DNA from: Chloroflexota bacterium
GTDB taxonomy: Bacteria; Chloroflexota; UBA4733
DNA length: 45,747 nucleotides
Direction of reading: 5' to 3'
NCBI GenBank assembly: GCA_023381895.1
Contig: JAMCTA010000027.1
Coordinates: forward strand, 1 to 45,747
Within the stretch, counting starts at the first letter, position 1. Every line of letters starts with the position of its first letter. Of the stretch, positions 1 through 9,848 are shown in pieces. Position numbers and translations under genes: made by a program. The notes below the pieces were generated by a model. That model did no database searches and was not told the DNA's origin. It saw only the letters and a list, made by a program, of their open reading frames with translations.

Positions 1-166
1 CGGACAAGATACTCCGCAATAATGTCTGCGCCGGTGCGCTGCATCGTGCACTTCCTCTCTTCTGCGAGTGCGCTGCACACAAAGTGCGTAGCAAGTATAG
101 TGAGCACGGATCAAAGAGGGAACGGACAGCAGGAGACTACCTGCGAATACTCGGAGAGAGTCCGCA

Positions 167-1072
167 ATGAGTATGCGAGTAGGCACGGCACCGATCACGT
201 GGGGCGTCTGCGAGATCCCCGGATGGGGTGATGAGCTTCCACCACAGCGCGTTCTCGCCGAGATGGCAGCGCTTGGCTTTGCCGGTACCGAGCTCGGTCC
301 GTGGGGCTATCTACCGTCTCCAGCGGAACGGCTGCGTACCGAGCTCAAGCGTTACGGACTCTCCCTCATTGGAGGTTTCTGTCCCGTAACACTGCATCGA
401 TCAGACACTTTTGATGAACAGCTCACGTTCGGCATCGGCGTGGCATCTCGGCTGCACGACCTGGGCGCCACCGTATTCGTCCTCGCTGATGCTGGTGATG
501 AAGCACGACGAGCCGCCGCCGGGCATCCTGATCGCGGCGCTGCTCCTGAGTTCACCGGCGGTGAGTGGGAACGCTTCACCGAAGGCATCAGCGAACTTGC
601 CCGGCGCGCCGCGGACATGGGATTGATCACCGCCTTTCACCCTCACGCCGGCACCTACGTTGAGACTGAGCCAGAGATCGAGGAGCTGTTGCGGCGCACA
701 CCATCCGGCCTGGTTGGTCTCTGTATCGATACCGGACATCTGCTTTTCGGTGGCGCCGATCCCATCCCCCTCACGCTCCGCCATGCGGCACGCGTACGGC
801 ACGTACACGTCAAAGATGTCAGCAGTCAGGTGCTCAAGGCTGTCCGATCAGACCATCTGCCCTATCTCGAGGCAGTCGACCGGGGAATCTTCGTGCCTCT
901 TGGCGATGGCATGGTCGATATCCCCAGCTTTCTGCGCGCCCTTCAAGCAGTCAACTACGACGGCTGGGTCGTGCTCGAACAAGATGTGAGGCTCCGGCTA
1001 CCAGAGGGCAGCGATATCCCCCGGCTCAATGCTAAGAGAAGCCGGCAGACTCTGCTGTCATTCGGCCTCTAG
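167..1072 (+). CDS. IolE-like sugar phosphate isomerase/epimerase (xylose-isomerase-like TIM barrel)
   Basis: 301-residue protein of the AP endonuclease 2 / xylose-isomerase-like TIM-barrel family. The opening residues GTAPITWGV resemble the start of inosose dehydratase IolE, and the fold marks FHPHAGTYVET, CIDTGHL, HVHVKD and WVVLEQD supply the His, Asp and Glu residues that usually bind the metal in this family. It probably isomerises, epimerises or dehydrates a sugar or inositol derivative in the cytoplasm; the exact substrate cannot be read from sequence. The ATG at 167 follows a GGAGAG ribosome binding site in the preceding 20 bases. It stands alone on the plus strand, with no other inositol genes in view, so IolE activity itself is only a suggestion. 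Confidence 0.85.
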   Translation: MSMRVGTAPITWGVCEIPGWGDELPPQRVLAEMAALGFAGTELGPWGYLPSPAERLRTELKRYGLSLIGGFCPVTLHRSDTFDEQLTFGIGVASRLHDLGATVFVLADAGDEARRAAAGHPDRGAAPEFTGGEWERFTEGISELARRAADMGLITAFHPHAGTYVETEPEIEELLRRTPSGLVGLCIDTGHLLFGGADPIPLTLRHAARVRHVHVKDVSSQVLKAVRSDHLPYLEAVDRGIFVPLGDGMVDIPSFLRALQAVNYDGWVVLEQDVRLRLPEGSDIPRLNAKRSRQTLLSFGL

Positions 1073-1127
1073 GTACATTACACCTCTTGCCCGACAGCCT
1101 GAGAAGTGGAGCCGGGGTAGAATGACG

Positions 1128-1322
1128 CTACATCAGCGAGACGGCGACACGCCATTCTAGCTGTTCCAACCGCCGGCGAAACCTGCGGATGGCTTGCTCG
1201 GTATCATGCGCTCGTACATCGAGCCCAGTGCCCACCGCTTGAGCGCTTTCGGCGGTGAGGCGTGCGCGCTCCTCTGCGAGGAGACGAAGAATCCCTATGT
1301 AGATACCTGCCTGTGTCCTCAC
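1128..1322 (-). CDS. Small hypothetical helical protein
   Basis: 64 codons from a GTG start, preceded at about 7 bases by GGGAGAG on the minus strand. The product is rich in Ala, Arg, Glu and Leu and would be almost wholly alpha-helical, with runs such as LLAEERARLTAES and IRRFRRRLEQLEW. No family is recognised. It follows the histidine kinase at 1458 on the same strand after about 135 bases and could be cotranscribed with it. The good ribosome binding site and amphipathic composition favour a real gene, but the short length keeps this uncertain. Confidence 0.4.
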   Translation of the reverse strand: MRTQAGIYIGILRLLAEERARLTAESAQAVGTGLDVRAHDTEQAIRRFRRRLEQLEWRVAVSLM

Positions 1323-1457
1323 TCAACAACTCTCCCGCGTGGTAGGCTCCCCGAGTAACGAGACTACGGCAAAGTGGGAAACAACTCCAAGAGTTGCAGC
1401 AATCAACAAGCAGCCTGTATGTCACAGGGGCCTGCTGTCACGGCACTTGTGCTCGAA

Positions 1458-2639
1458 TCAGTGTGTAGCGACCGCAACTCCGCGCTGCTCGTCTACTTCG
1501 GGATTCGTAGCAACGACTCGATCCAATGCTCCGACGCTGGGCAGCGTCAACACGAAGATGCTTCCTCCACCAGGATTGGATTCGTATGTCAAAGTGCCCT
1601 CCATCTTTTGGGCGAGTCCACGACAAATGTACAAACCGACACCGGTGCCAGCAGCATTGCCGCGATTCGAGCCCCGATAGTAGGGCGCGAAAATCATCTC
1701 CCGTTCGTTCTCTGGAATGCCGATGCCGCGATCAGACACGCGCGTCTGAATCACGGAGTGTTCGTCATCCGTTCTGCTGCCCCGAACGCTCACCATCACC
1801 GGCTTACCAGGAGGCGAGTACTTTGTTGCATTGGCGAGGAGGTTATCGAGAATGCGATTGAGAGCAGTGCCGTCAGCACGAACCGCTAACCCCTCCGCTG
1901 TCGTAGCATCAAACAAGATTGGATGCTGCTGATCAGCGGCTGAGGCCGTGACTGCACGCTCGATCGCTTCCTGCAGCGCTACCGCGCTCAGCTTTAACGC
2001 CTCTTGCTCCAGGCGACTCGCTTCGACGAGATTCGTAATCATGCCGGACAGGCGGTCCAGCTGACTGAGACTGACGGTCAGAGATTTCCGAGCGTGGTCA
2101 TTCTGCCCGCGATCGACGCTGCGAAGCGCAAGCTCGACATATCCGCGGGCGGCCGTGAGCGGCGCCTTCAGGTCGTGGGCAAGAATCCCAACCATGCGTC
2201 GCTGATGTTCTGCCGCCGCCTTCTCATGCGTCGCAGCTTCCTCAGCCCGCAGTCGCTCGGCACGGTGAAATGAAGCGAGCAACCCGACTGTTACCGTCAC
2301 GGCTGTGTAGGTCAATAAGTACACCAATATGCGTAGCAGGCTCCGCGTAGGGAGCTGATCAGGATTGACGAGATTCTCAGCTGCCACTGAGAGCAACGAA
2401 GACATCAGGCCGACACGTAGCCCCCACCGCAGTGCAAGCGCTAGCACCAAAAGGAGGTACAGCGCATCCGGTGGCAAAACGTCTTGATAGGATCCGAGTA
2501 GACCCAGCACTAAGCTGAGCCCCACAATGCCACCAATCACTTCGAGGTACGGACGAAGAGTCTGCGGATGACGAAACTCGTAGGCCCTGCGTAACGCCGT
2601 GAGCACGAGCCGGATGACCCTCTGCACTACTCGCCGCAC
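1458..2639 (-). CDS. Membrane sensor histidine kinase
   Basis: 393 residues. Residues about 30-125 contain four hydrophobic segments of the DUF4118/KdpD-like type, with almost no extracytoplasmic loop. A short linker helix leads to the dimerisation domain with the H-box HDLKAPL (His about 155), then the HATPase_c domain with N-box LLANATKY, G1 DRGIGIPENE and G2 GTGVGLYICRG. It should autophosphorylate on the His and pass phosphate to a response regulator, but no regulator gene is adjacent. The only receiver-like protein in the window (44112-44510) lacks the acceptor Asp. The start is a GTG with AGGAAG immediately before it; a second in-frame GTG four codons later is possible. The lack of a sensory loop suggests sensing at or within the membrane. 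Confidence 0.9.
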   Translation of the reverse strand: MRRVVQRVIRLVLTALRRAYEFRHPQTLRPYLEVIGGIVGLSLVLGLLGSYQDVLPPDALYLLLVLALALRWGLRVGLMSSLLSVAAENLVNPDQLPTRSLLRILVYLLTYTAVTVTVGLLASFHRAERLRAEEAATHEKAAAEHQRRMVGILAHDLKAPLTAARGYVELALRSVDRGQNDHARKSLTVSLSQLDRLSGMITNLVEASRLEQEALKLSAVALQEAIERAVTASAADQQHPILFDATTAEGLAVRADGTALNRILDNLLANATKYSPPGKPVMVSVRGSRTDDEHSVIQTRVSDRGIGIPENEREMIFAPYYRGSNRGNAAGTGVGLYICRGLAQKMEGTLTYESNPGGGSIFVLTLPSVGALDRVVATNPEVDEQRGVAVATH

Positions 2640-2847
2640 CTTCCTGGCGTCTCTTCGTAACTATCTTCAGTGTAGGTGACTTCCGCGGATAAGGAGTGGC
2701 GACTCCCCTCAAGTACTAGCAAAGTCGCGGGCACAACTGCACGAGGCTTGCTGCATCTTGTCCATGAGTTGAAATATGAAATACTGCCCAGTTCTTTGGC
2801 GTCGTATCCTGATCTCGCACAGAAAGTAAAACTTTGCCCGATTATTC
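2640..2847. other. Divergent intergenic region before purK
   Basis: About 200 bases between the divergently transcribed histidine kinase and purK. It should hold both promoters. A short dyad AAAGT-aaa-ACTTT lies at about 2823-2835, just before the purK start. No purine riboswitch core is recognisable. Confidence 0.4.
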
Positions 2848-4035
2848 ATGACGGAAGAGAGCACCAAATTGTCACCAATAGTCGGAATCGTGGGTGCAGG
2901 CCAGCTCGCTCGTATGACCGTAGAGGCCGCATCTCCCCTTGGCATACGCGTCCACGTCCTGGCTGAGCACGCTGGGGACAGTGCCGCTCGTGTAGCGGCG
3001 TCCACGACACTGGGCGCTGGAACCCTGGCAAGGGGACTCGCTCCTTTCGCACAGCGATGTGATGTCGTCACATTTGATCACGAGCTCGTGAGTGTGGTCG
3101 ACGTCCGGCAACTGGAAGCGGATGGTGTCCGCTTTTGGCCAAACGCAGACACAGTGGCAGTCGCTCAGAATAAGTGGGAGCAGCGGACCCGCTTTCAGCA
3201 GCTCGGACTGCCGGTTCCCGCTTTTGCTGCTGCCGATTCCGTCACTGATGTCGACCGGTTCGCCGAGCGCCATGCCTGGCCCGTGGTCCTCAAGGCCGTG
3301 CTAGGAGGGTACGACGGCCGCGGTGTATGGATTGCTAGAGATCATGACGAGGCCGGGCAAACTCTGTCTTCTGCAGGCCAGCGAGGCATGAGGGTCTTCG
3401 TGGAGCAGTTTCTTCCGATCGAGCGAGAATGCGCCGGGCTCGTGTGCCGCCGGCCACGAGGCGATACCGTAGCCTATTCCATCGTCGATACTGTCCAGAA
3501 GGATGGAATCTGCCACGAGCTCGCCGTGCCTTCATCGCTGCCACGACCGCTCACTGTGCAGGCGCAGCGTACTGGAACGCTGATTGCCGGGCACCTTGGG
3601 GTGGTCGGCATACTGGCTGTGGAATTCTTCGTAGCTAACGGTCAACTGTGGGTGAACGAAATCGCCGCCCGTCCACACAACTCCGGTCACTTCAGTATCG
3701 AAGGATGCATCACATCACAGTTCGAGAATCATCTCCGGGCCATTCTCGACTGGCCGCTCGGTGATACTGGGCTCGTCGCGCCGCACGTAACCACTGTGAA
3801 CATTCTGGGATCGGCTGACGGCGCCGATCCGCGCGTGAATCTGCCCTTAGCCCTGTCTCTCCCGCAGGTGAAGGTGCACCTGTACGCAAAGAAACCGCGA
3901 CCAGGTCGCAAACTGGGTCACGTCACTGTTCTCGGTGACGACCGCTCACAGACGCGAGCACTCGCTTGGCAGGCAGTGCGCCTACTCACCGGTGGCAGCG
4001 CAGAAGATAGCACTGGGGTTGGAGAGGTGGCATGA
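2848..4035 (+). CDS. purK: 5-(carboxyamino)imidazole ribonucleotide synthase
   Basis: 395-residue ATP-grasp enzyme of de novo purine synthesis. It uses ATP and bicarbonate to convert AIR to N5-CAIR in the cytoplasm. The N-terminal pre-ATP-grasp motif [10 protein letters not shown], the ATP-grasp loop [13 protein letters not shown], the metal- and substrate-binding [14 protein letters not shown] and the typical family length all match PurK. The ATG at 2848 fits the family N-terminus. It overlaps purE by four bases (ATGA), so the two are translationally coupled and act in sequence. Confidence 0.97.
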   Translation: MTEESTKLSPIVGIVGAGQLARMTVEAASPLGIRVHVLAEHAGDSAARVAASTTLGAGTLARGLAPFAQRCDVVTFDHELVSVVDVRQLEADGVRFWPNADTVAVAQNKWEQRTRFQQLGLPVPAFAAADSVTDVDRFAERHAWPVVLKAVLGGYDGRGVWIARDHDEAGQTLSSAGQRGMRVFVEQFLPIERECAGLVCRRPRGDTVAYSIVDTVQKDGICHELAVPSSLPRPLTVQAQRTGTLIAGHLGVVGILAVEFFVANGQLWVNEIAARPHNSGHFSIEGCITSQFENHLRAILDWPLGDTGLVAPHVTTVNILGSADGADPRVNLPLALSLPQVKVHLYAKKPRPGRKLGHVTVLGDDRSQTRALAWQAVRLLTGGSAEDSTGVGEVA

Positions 4036-4538
4036 CTGAGACACACGCGCTGGTTGGCGTGGTGATGGGGAGTGATTCGGATCTCAAGGTAATGCGCGCC
4101 GCAGCTGACACGCTCACCGAGTTCGGCGTACCTTATGAGGTACGGGTTGTCTCTGCTCATCGCACCCCGACAGCGATGCTCCAGTACGCGCAGACGGCCG
4201 ACAGTCGCGGCTTGCGCATCATCATCGCCGGTGCTGGTGGAGCAGCCCACCTTCCCGGAATGCTAGCAGCGGCGACGCCTCTGCCCGTCATCGGCGTCCC
4301 CGTCCCCCTTGCACAGTTGAGCGGTCTCGATTCGCTGCTCTCCATCGTGCAGATGCCAAACGGCGTGCCTGTGGCGACTGTCGCCATTGGTGCCGCCAGA
4401 AACGCAGCGCTGCTAGCGGTCCGGATACTCGCCATTACCGATCCGAGCCTGCTTGACCGGATGCGCTCATTCCAGAAACAACTGTCCGATACCGTTGTCG
4501 CGAAGGACGCGGCCATCCGTCAAGAATTCTCCGCCTGA
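4032..4538 (+). CDS. purE: N5-carboxyaminoimidazole ribonucleotide mutase
   Basis: 168-residue class I PurE, which moves the carboxyl group of N5-CAIR to carbon 4 to give CAIR. The diagnostic motifs are GSDSDLKVM (phosphate and substrate loop), VVSAHRTP (catalytic His) and [14 protein letters not shown], followed by the conserved [20 protein letters not shown] region. The size is normal. It overlaps the end of purK by four bases, the usual purKE arrangement for class I enzymes. The next gene is convergent, 64 bases away. Confidence 0.97.
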   Translation: MTETHALVGVVMGSDSDLKVMRAAADTLTEFGVPYEVRVVSAHRTPTAMLQYAQTADSRGLRIIIAGAGGAAHLPGMLAAATPLPVIGVPVPLAQLSGLDSLLSIVQMPNGVPVATVAIGAARNAALLAVRILAITDPSLLDRMRSFQKQLSDTVVAKDAAIRQEFSA

Positions 4539-4602
4539 GTTCGGGCCATCAGCGCGACGGTGGCCTTCATTGGAGCACCGGCAACAAGGCTACGGGCAGC
4601 TC

Positions 4603-6783
4603 TCATCCGGGAATGAAGGCAAAAGTGAGATCAGTAGCAGGAAGATCCCAAGGACGATCCAGATAGCCCGCTGAGTCAGGATCGTACTGCCGGAACAGCT
4701 TGCTGGCAAGAGCTTCGCTCGCAAGGTCAGCCGGCACCCGCTGATTGGTCAACACCTCCTTGAGGTAGTCTCCGAAGAGGATGCCGTGTGTACACTGACA
4801 GCTCGCGTCGAACTGCATTACACCTCGTTGGAAGCGTAGATAGATGAAGTTATGGTTCGTAGCGTCCACCACTGGCTCGGAGGTAGGCAAGCCCCACACC
4901 TCTAGATTCAGCAGTGGAAGCAGCGCCGGATTGTCCTGGCCGTTCGGGAACGCCTGCTTCAACGAGACTGTGTGCGTGAACGTCTGGTAGAAATTCACGG
5001 GCTGTCCTTGCCAAGCATCCGGAGCGTGTGCCTGGACGAAGGAAATCACATCTTGAGCGTAGGTTGGGCTCGCCGGCGAAGGAGCCGCTTTCTCCAAGGC
5101 AGGGTCGGCGCTCGGAAAAATGCTGCCATTGAACTGGGCGTACGGAAGTAGACCCGGGTCAAGCAGGTTGAGAAGCTGCACCGAACCATTAGGTTGCAGT
5201 TGCATGACCTGGCGCTGGAAGATCTGCGTGGGAAAGCCCATGAACTCGAAAGTTCGCGACACTGGGTATCCGAACGTGCTAACCCCGCCGCGCGCCTGGA
5301 AGTAGGTCCAGAACGAGTCAGTATCGATGCGATACCCAGTTTGAGCAAAGTAGCGATTGTCGTGGAGAACGGAGGGAGCGCAGGATTCACTGAGATTCGC
5401 GTGCCGCTCTTGAATGATGACCGGTGACCCTCCAATGTAGTACATGTCCCTGCCATTGAAGATGCCGTGAGCCGTCGCTGGAGCCAGCGGTACCGTGTAG
5501 ACACCTGAGCCTGGCCCAGCCGGCGTGATTGTTGATGTTTGACCGAGCGTGTTCACCAGCGTAGCCGATTGACTGTGGGCACACAACATCAGGGTGTAGG
5601 GATAGGGGCCGGTATTCCATGCCACAGTCGTGAGTGTGCCACCTTGGGAGAAAGCAATGGCGATGTGATGCTGACCCGTCCTCAGATTGCCAGACGCATA
5701 AGAACCGAGATACTGCACCGCCGTCTGAATCGCTGCGTAGGCCGGCCTGAACGTACCGTCGTTGCGCTCCAGACCATAAGGAGCGCCATCTTGCGGGACG
5801 ACGTCCTTCATCTTGTAGACCTCGATGCGCTGCACGCCAGCCGCGAGCGCTTCCGCATACACCTCGAGCAAGAAGTCAGCCTGCTGACTGAGCGTTGCAT
5901 TCGGTGCGCCGGGTGGCAGCTGAGAAGCTGGGTCATTGTAAGGGGGTACATTCGTCTCATCTATCCAGATCGGCTTGGAGAGGCCGTGTGCGGTGAGGAT
6001 AGCCGAAAAGGTTTTTGGCACCCAGTACGCATTGGTCACCGTCGTGTACACGTGCGCGGCGACAGCATCGAAGTAATCGCCGTGGGTCGCCGCCGTAGGA
6101 TCACTCGCTGCGGCATCGAGGACTTGAGAGAGAAACTGCGGACGGCCCGCGTTGGCATCCCAGTAGAAGGTCGTACCTGCGAACACGATCGTGGCACTGG
6201 GCTGCACACTCTTGATCGCCTCATCGGCCACCTTGAGCAGCTGATAGTACGTCGCAGGATCGCCAGCCCAGGTATAGAACGGACTCGCCGGATTCCACAC
6301 GTCCGGCTCATTCCAGATGACCCAAGATGAGACGTCATTGCCGTAGCTCTGCGCCATGCGCATGCAGAACTGCGCCCAGCTGTTCCCTGGATCGTTGATG
6401 GGAAGATTCAGCCCAGATGGCGGCGAGTGCACACCCGCTGCCGGATTGCTCTGCGCCCATCCCGGTGTATTGATCAAGAGGCCCGTAATGGACACTCCAC
6501 GCGCATGATCGGCATCGAGTTGCGCGATAGTCGGATTGGTGGACGGGACCCAGTCAGATGGACCATTAGGCTGGATGCTCGACCATTGAAAAACCACCCG
6601 CTCCCAACGCGCTCCCAGCGCCCAGGCAGCGGCAGGATCAGTGAACGATTCCGCCACGCCAAGCCGCGGATCACCGGTGACACTCCGAGGAATCACAGAC
6701 AGCGGGTCGGCAAGTGCTGGGGCACCGAGCGTGAACGCACACACCAAAGCAACGACACAGCAATGCACTGCTCGACGAAGCAC
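4603..6783 (-). CDS. Secreted glycosidase-like protein (clan GH-A type barrel) with C-terminal repeat region
   Basis: 726 residues from a GTG start that sits just after a GGAGGGAGG ribosome binding site and opens a clear signal peptide (LRRAVHCCVVALVCAFTLG, cleavage near APALA). An open frame continues upstream but runs through the dnaK terminator, so the long version is unlikely. The mature N-terminal half resembles GH-A TIM barrels of the GH39 or cellulase type: VVFQWSSIQPNG, the acid/base Glu in SSWVIWNEPDVW, and a candidate nucleophile Glu in PIWIDETNVPP. The C-terminal 270 residues have Gly/Phe/Pro motifs such as GGVSTFGYPVSRTFE followed by FQRQVMQLQPNG, a type of repeat seen in secreted Chloroflexota proteins. 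Substrate unknown; it may trim or bind exopolysaccharide outside the cell. It is distantly like the two glycosidase-like proteins near 26 and 30 kb. Confidence 0.8.
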   Translation of the reverse strand: MLRRAVHCCVVALVCAFTLGAPALADPLSVIPRSVTGDPRLGVAESFTDPAAAWALGARWERVVFQWSSIQPNGPSDWVPSTNPTIAQLDADHARGVSITGLLINTPGWAQSNPAAGVHSPPSGLNLPINDPGNSWAQFCMRMAQSYGNDVSSWVIWNEPDVWNPASPFYTWAGDPATYYQLLKVADEAIKSVQPSATIVFAGTTFYWDANAGRPQFLSQVLDAAASDPTAATHGDYFDAVAAHVYTTVTNAYWVPKTFSAILTAHGLSKPIWIDETNVPPYNDPASQLPPGAPNATLSQQADFLLEVYAEALAAGVQRIEVYKMKDVVPQDGAPYGLERNDGTFRPAYAAIQTAVQYLGSYASGNLRTGQHHIAIAFSQGGTLTTVAWNTGPYPYTLMLCAHSQSATLVNTLGQTSTITPAGPGSGVYTVPLAPATAHGIFNGRDMYYIGGSPVIIQERHANLSESCAPSVLHDNRYFAQTGYRIDTDSFWTYFQARGGVSTFGYPVSRTFEFMGFPTQIFQRQVMQLQPNGSVQLLNLLDPGLLPYAQFNGSIFPSADPALEKAAPSPASPTYAQDVISFVQAHAPDAWQGQPVNFYQTFTHTVSLKQAFPNGQDNPALLPLLNLEVWGLPTSEPVVDATNHNFIYLRFQRGVMQFDASCQCTHGILFGDYLKEVLTNQRVPADLASEALASKLFRQYDPDSAGYLDRPWDLPATDLTFAFIPG

Positions 6784-6920
6784 CCGGCCTCCCTCCACTT
6801 GAACCCACTGGCTACATCCGTCTCGTGCGTACGGAGTTATAACCTGTACGCTCTGCCAGCCCCACGGAGAGAGAAACGAGTCTGGCAATCCAGCGTTACG
6901 CACTTCGCCAGAGAACGAGA

Positions 6921-6951
6921 GCGGGGAGACACGCAATGCGTGTCTCCCCGC
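6921..6951 (-). terminator. Strong hairpin terminator of the hsp20-dnaK operon
   Basis: A perfect 14-bp stem (arms GCGGGGAGACACGC and its complement) with a 3-base loop begins 23 bases past the dnaK stop codon. No long T-run follows on the minus strand, so it may need a factor or act by stem strength alone. Confidence 0.7.
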
Positions 6952-6974
6952 CATCTGGCGTGCCATTCCTGGCC

Positions 6975-8861
6975 CTATGCCGGTCGATACTCGCCCTCTA
7001 CCGAGCCGCCATCGCTGCCACCGTCACCCTCGGGAGGGTTACCAGAGGAACCAGCACCGGTATTCTGGTACATGCTCTGTCCGACCTTCTGCAGCGATTG
7101 CGAAAGGTCTTCCGTACAGCTGCGGATGTGGTCCATGTCCGAGCCTTGGAGGGCCGATCGCAAGGCAGCGACCTTACCCTCGACCTCCGTCTTGACGTCG
7201 ACCGGAACCTTGTCACCGTAATCCCGCAGAGTCTTCTCAGCCTGATAGGCAAGCGAATCAGCCTGGTTGCGCGTCTCAATCTCTTCTTTGCGGCGGCGAT
7301 CCTCATCCGCGTGCTGCTCGGCCTCGCGAACCATGCGTTCGACTTCATCCTTCGAGAGACCGCTCGACGCTGTGATCGTGATGTTCTGCTGCTTGCCGCT
7401 ACCAAGGTCACGCGCCGTAACGTTGAGAATACCGTTGGCATCGATGTCGAACGTCACCTCGACCTGCGGTACTCCGCGCTGTGCGGGTGGAATACCGTCC
7501 AGGTGGAAGCGACCGAGCGACTTGTTCTCCGCTGCCATCGGCCGCTCACCCTGTAGCACGTGAATCTCCACGCTGGGCTGGTTGTCCGAAGCAGTGGTGT
7601 ACACCTCGGTCTTGCGCGTCGGAATCGTCGTGTTGCGCGGAATCATCGGCGTCATCACGCCACCGAGCGTCTCCACGCCAAGAGTCAGAGGCGTGACATC
7701 GAGGAGGAGAATATCCTTGACCTCACCCTTCAGCACGCCTGCTTGGATCGCTGCTCCAACGGCGACCACTTCGTCTGGGTTGACACCCTTATTCGGCTCC
7801 TTCCCGAACAGCTTACGGACCGTTTCGATGACCGCTGGCATGCGGGTCATACCACCAACCAGCACCACCTCGTTGATCTGGCCAGCAGTGACCCCCGCGT
7901 CTGTCATACACTGCGCGCAAGGCCCGACGGTCCGCTCGACAAGGTCGCCTACCAGCTGCTCGAGCTTGGAGCGCGTCAACGTGGTAGTCAGGTGCTTGGG
8001 TCCGCTCGCATCGGCAGTGATGAATGGCAGCTGAATCTCTGTCTGCTGCACAGTCGAAAGCTCGATCTTCGCGCGCTCAGCAGCCTCCTTCAGGCGCTGC
8101 AGCGCCATGCGGTCCTGACGCAGATCAATGCCTTCTTGCTTCTTGAACTCATCAGCAAGCCAGTTAAGGACGCGCTCGTCGAAGTCGTCCCCGCCGAGGT
8201 GCGTGTCACCATTCGTTGCTTTGACCTCGAAGACACCCTCGCCAAGCGTCAGAATGGAGATATCAAAGGTGCCACCACCAAGATCGTAGACGGCGATAGT
8301 CTCATCGTGCTTCTTATCCAAGCCGTAGGCCAGACTTGCAGCTGTGGGCTCGTTGATGATGCGCAACACTTCCAGCCCAGCAATTCTGCCAGCATCCTTC
8401 GTGGCCTGTCGCTGTGCGTCGTTGAAGTACGCCGGTACGGTAATGACCGCCTCAGTGATCTTCTCACCAAGCTTCGCCTCGGCATCTGCCTTCAACTTCT
8501 GCAGGATCATCGCCGAGATTTCCGGAGGGCTGAAGTCGCGATCACCCAGCCGCACGCGCACGTCACCATTCGACGCTTGGGTCACCTTGTAGGGAACCAT
8601 CCCTAGGGTGCGCTGTACCTCGGGGTCAGTGAACTTCCGACCCATGAAGCGCTTGATGGAGAAGATCGTGTTCTGTGGGTTCGTCACAGCTTGGCGTTTG
8701 GCAATCTGACCAATGAGGCGCTCGCCCGTCTTTGTTACTGCAACCATCGAAGGAGTTGTCCGGGCACCCTCCGCATTTTCGATCACCACCGGCTCACCGG
8801 CCTCCATCACTGCCATGCAGGAGTTGGTCGTGCCGAGGTCGATTCCGAGAACCTTCGCCAT
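6975..8861 (-). CDS. dnaK: Chaperone DnaK (Hsp70)
   Basis: 628 residues, normal for bacterial DnaK. The nucleotide-binding domain has [13 protein letters not shown], the [13 protein letters not shown] linker strand, [10 protein letters not shown] and LVGGMTRMP. The interdomain linker [13 protein letters not shown] and a substrate-binding domain follow, and the tail ends in VEGEYRPA, the usual C-terminal signature. It folds and refolds proteins with DnaJ and GrpE (encoded here at 38.5-40.4 kb). It lies 65 bases after the hsp20 gene on the same strand and ends at a hairpin terminator. Its separation from hrcA-grpE-dnaJ is unusual. No CIRCE operator is visible upstream. Confidence 0.98.
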   Translation of the reverse strand: MAKVLGIDLGTTNSCMAVMEAGEPVVIENAEGARTTPSMVAVTKTGERLIGQIAKRQAVTNPQNTIFSIKRFMGRKFTDPEVQRTLGMVPYKVTQASNGDVRVRLGDRDFSPPEISAMILQKLKADAEAKLGEKITEAVITVPAYFNDAQRQATKDAGRIAGLEVLRIINEPTAASLAYGLDKKHDETIAVYDLGGGTFDISILTLGEGVFEVKATNGDTHLGGDDFDERVLNWLADEFKKQEGIDLRQDRMALQRLKEAAERAKIELSTVQQTEIQLPFITADASGPKHLTTTLTRSKLEQLVGDLVERTVGPCAQCMTDAGVTAGQINEVVLVGGMTRMPAVIETVRKLFGKEPNKGVNPDEVVAVGAAIQAGVLKGEVKDILLLDVTPLTLGVETLGGVMTPMIPRNTTIPTRKTEVYTTASDNQPSVEIHVLQGERPMAAENKSLGRFHLDGIPPAQRGVPQVEVTFDIDANGILNVTARDLGSGKQQNITITASSGLSKDEVERMVREAEQHADEDRRRKEEIETRNQADSLAYQAEKTLRDYGDKVPVDVKTEVEGKVAALRSALQGSDMDHIRSCTEDLSQSLQKVGQSMYQNTGAGSSGNPPEGDGGSDGGSVEGEYRPA

Positions 8862-8926
8862 TGTCTACAGTCCTTTCTGAGAGAGATTTCTTTTAGAGAG
8901 ACGTTGCCGCGATCGAGCCTACGCGA

Positions 8927-9370
8927 TCACCGTGTCGTGATCTTGATTGGCTGAGGTCGGTGTTCGGTGGCCTTCGGCAGGCGGAGCGTTACGATGCCAT
9001 TCTCAAACGATGCGCTGGCACGCTCAGCATCGGCACGTTGCGGCAGTGTCACCACCCGTGAGAACGTCCCGTGCGGAATCTCGTGAACCAGCCAGGAGGC
9101 GTCACGCTCAGGCTCCGCCTGATGCATGTGAATCACGCCCCGGATCTGAACATTCTCACCGAGCATCGTGACTTGAACCTCGTCGGCGGTGGCTCCTGGA
9201 ACCATCGCTCGAAGCACGTACTCCTCACCTGCATCGTAGAGATCGATCGGAATCTCGAGGGCATCGCCACCGGATGGTCCCCGCGTGCGCAGAAATGCCT
9301 CATCCATCAGACGGTTCATCGCATTCCACATCGACACGACATCACTATAGCGGCCACGTTGTACTGCCAC
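8927..9370 (-). CDS. Small heat shock protein, Hsp20/alpha-crystallin family
   Basis: 147 residues with an alpha-crystallin domain from about residue 40: IPIDLYDAGEEYVLRAMVPG at the start, the conserved beta-strand region GTFSRVVTLP, and the ENGIVTLRLPK motif near the end. It forms oligomers that hold unfolded proteins for DnaK. The GTG start at 9370 has GGAGG seven bases upstream. It is the first gene of a two-gene heat-shock operon with dnaK, 65 bases apart, which fits their joint action. Confidence 0.95.
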   Translation of the reverse strand: MAVQRGRYSDVVSMWNAMNRLMDEAFLRTRGPSGGDALEIPIDLYDAGEEYVLRAMVPGATADEVQVTMLGENVQIRGVIHMHQAEPERDASWLVHEIPHGTFSRVVTLPQRADAERASASFENGIVTLRLPKATEHRPQPIKITTR

Positions 9371-9422
9371 GCGTGTACCTCCCTCTCTCGACTGAGGCTC
9401 ACCCTCTTTGCAGTTGTCTTTA

Positions 9423-9434
9423 TGCTACGTAGCA
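9423..9434. promoter_or_regulatory. Palindromic operator candidate upstream of hsp20-dnaK
   Basis: Perfect 12-base palindrome TGCTACGTAGCA, 53 bases before the hsp20 start. On the minus strand it overlaps an AT-rich CATAAA that could be a -10 element. It is not a CIRCE element (which would carry TTAGCACTC half-sites). It could bind a stress regulator. Confidence 0.35.
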
Positions 9435-9848
9435 GGTGTTAGAGTCGCACATACGCAGGATTAGCGTTTCATTAGAGGTGGTGGTGAGGGGGAGCCGGCA
9501 TTTTTTGAGGGGAAATTCCCGCTAAGCCATCGCGCCGGAGGCGGGCAACGGGCGTAGGAGACTCGTCGTGGAACGCTCGTTCGGGAAGTACCCTACTCCG
9601 ACGAGTGTGGACGGGGCGGCGAGTGCATGCCCGGACACGCTGGCGACGGCAGCGGCCGAGTTGGGGCCGAAAACTCGTCGCAGCACACCTGCGGTCGCCG
9701 AGATCGTGGCTGGAGCGCCCAGCGGGCACCCGCCGGTGGGTGGCGTCAGGCCGGCGTTAGCCGTCGCCGAGTTGATGCAGCCGCTGCAGTGCGGGTCCGG
9801 CGGCCACACGGATCCGATAGCGAGGTGCAGGGTCTGGTCTCCCGCGAT
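9435..9848. other. Gap between hsp20 and the polysaccharide operon
   Basis: About 410 bases without a recognised gene. It contains a GGGAAATTCCC dyad at 9510-9520 and one possible small plus-strand gene (listed separately). A minus-strand open frame at 9522-9809 has no evident ribosome binding site and no recognisable motif. No terminator was identified for the operon that ends at 9849. Confidence 0.4.

Noticed and set aside
2640..2847. Purine riboswitch before purK
   Set aside because: No conserved core or three-way-junction pattern is visible.
5539..6330. 263-codon frame antisense to the secreted glycosidase-like gene
   Set aside because: Arg/His-rich shadow of a clearly coding strand, no family motif.
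6784..6966. N-terminal extension of the secreted glycosidase-like protein
   Set aside because: It would be translated through the dnaK terminator hairpin and would bury the signal peptide; the GTG at 6783 has a good ribosome binding site.
7560..8606. Long open frame of 348 codons antisense to dnaK
   Set aside because: It mirrors the codon pattern of dnaK on the other strand and has no recognisable motif; long antisense frames are common opposite GC-rich genes.
8862..9480. CIRCE operator upstream of dnaK or hsp20
   Set aside because: No TTAGCACTC-N9-GAGTGCTAA or close variant could be found on either strand.
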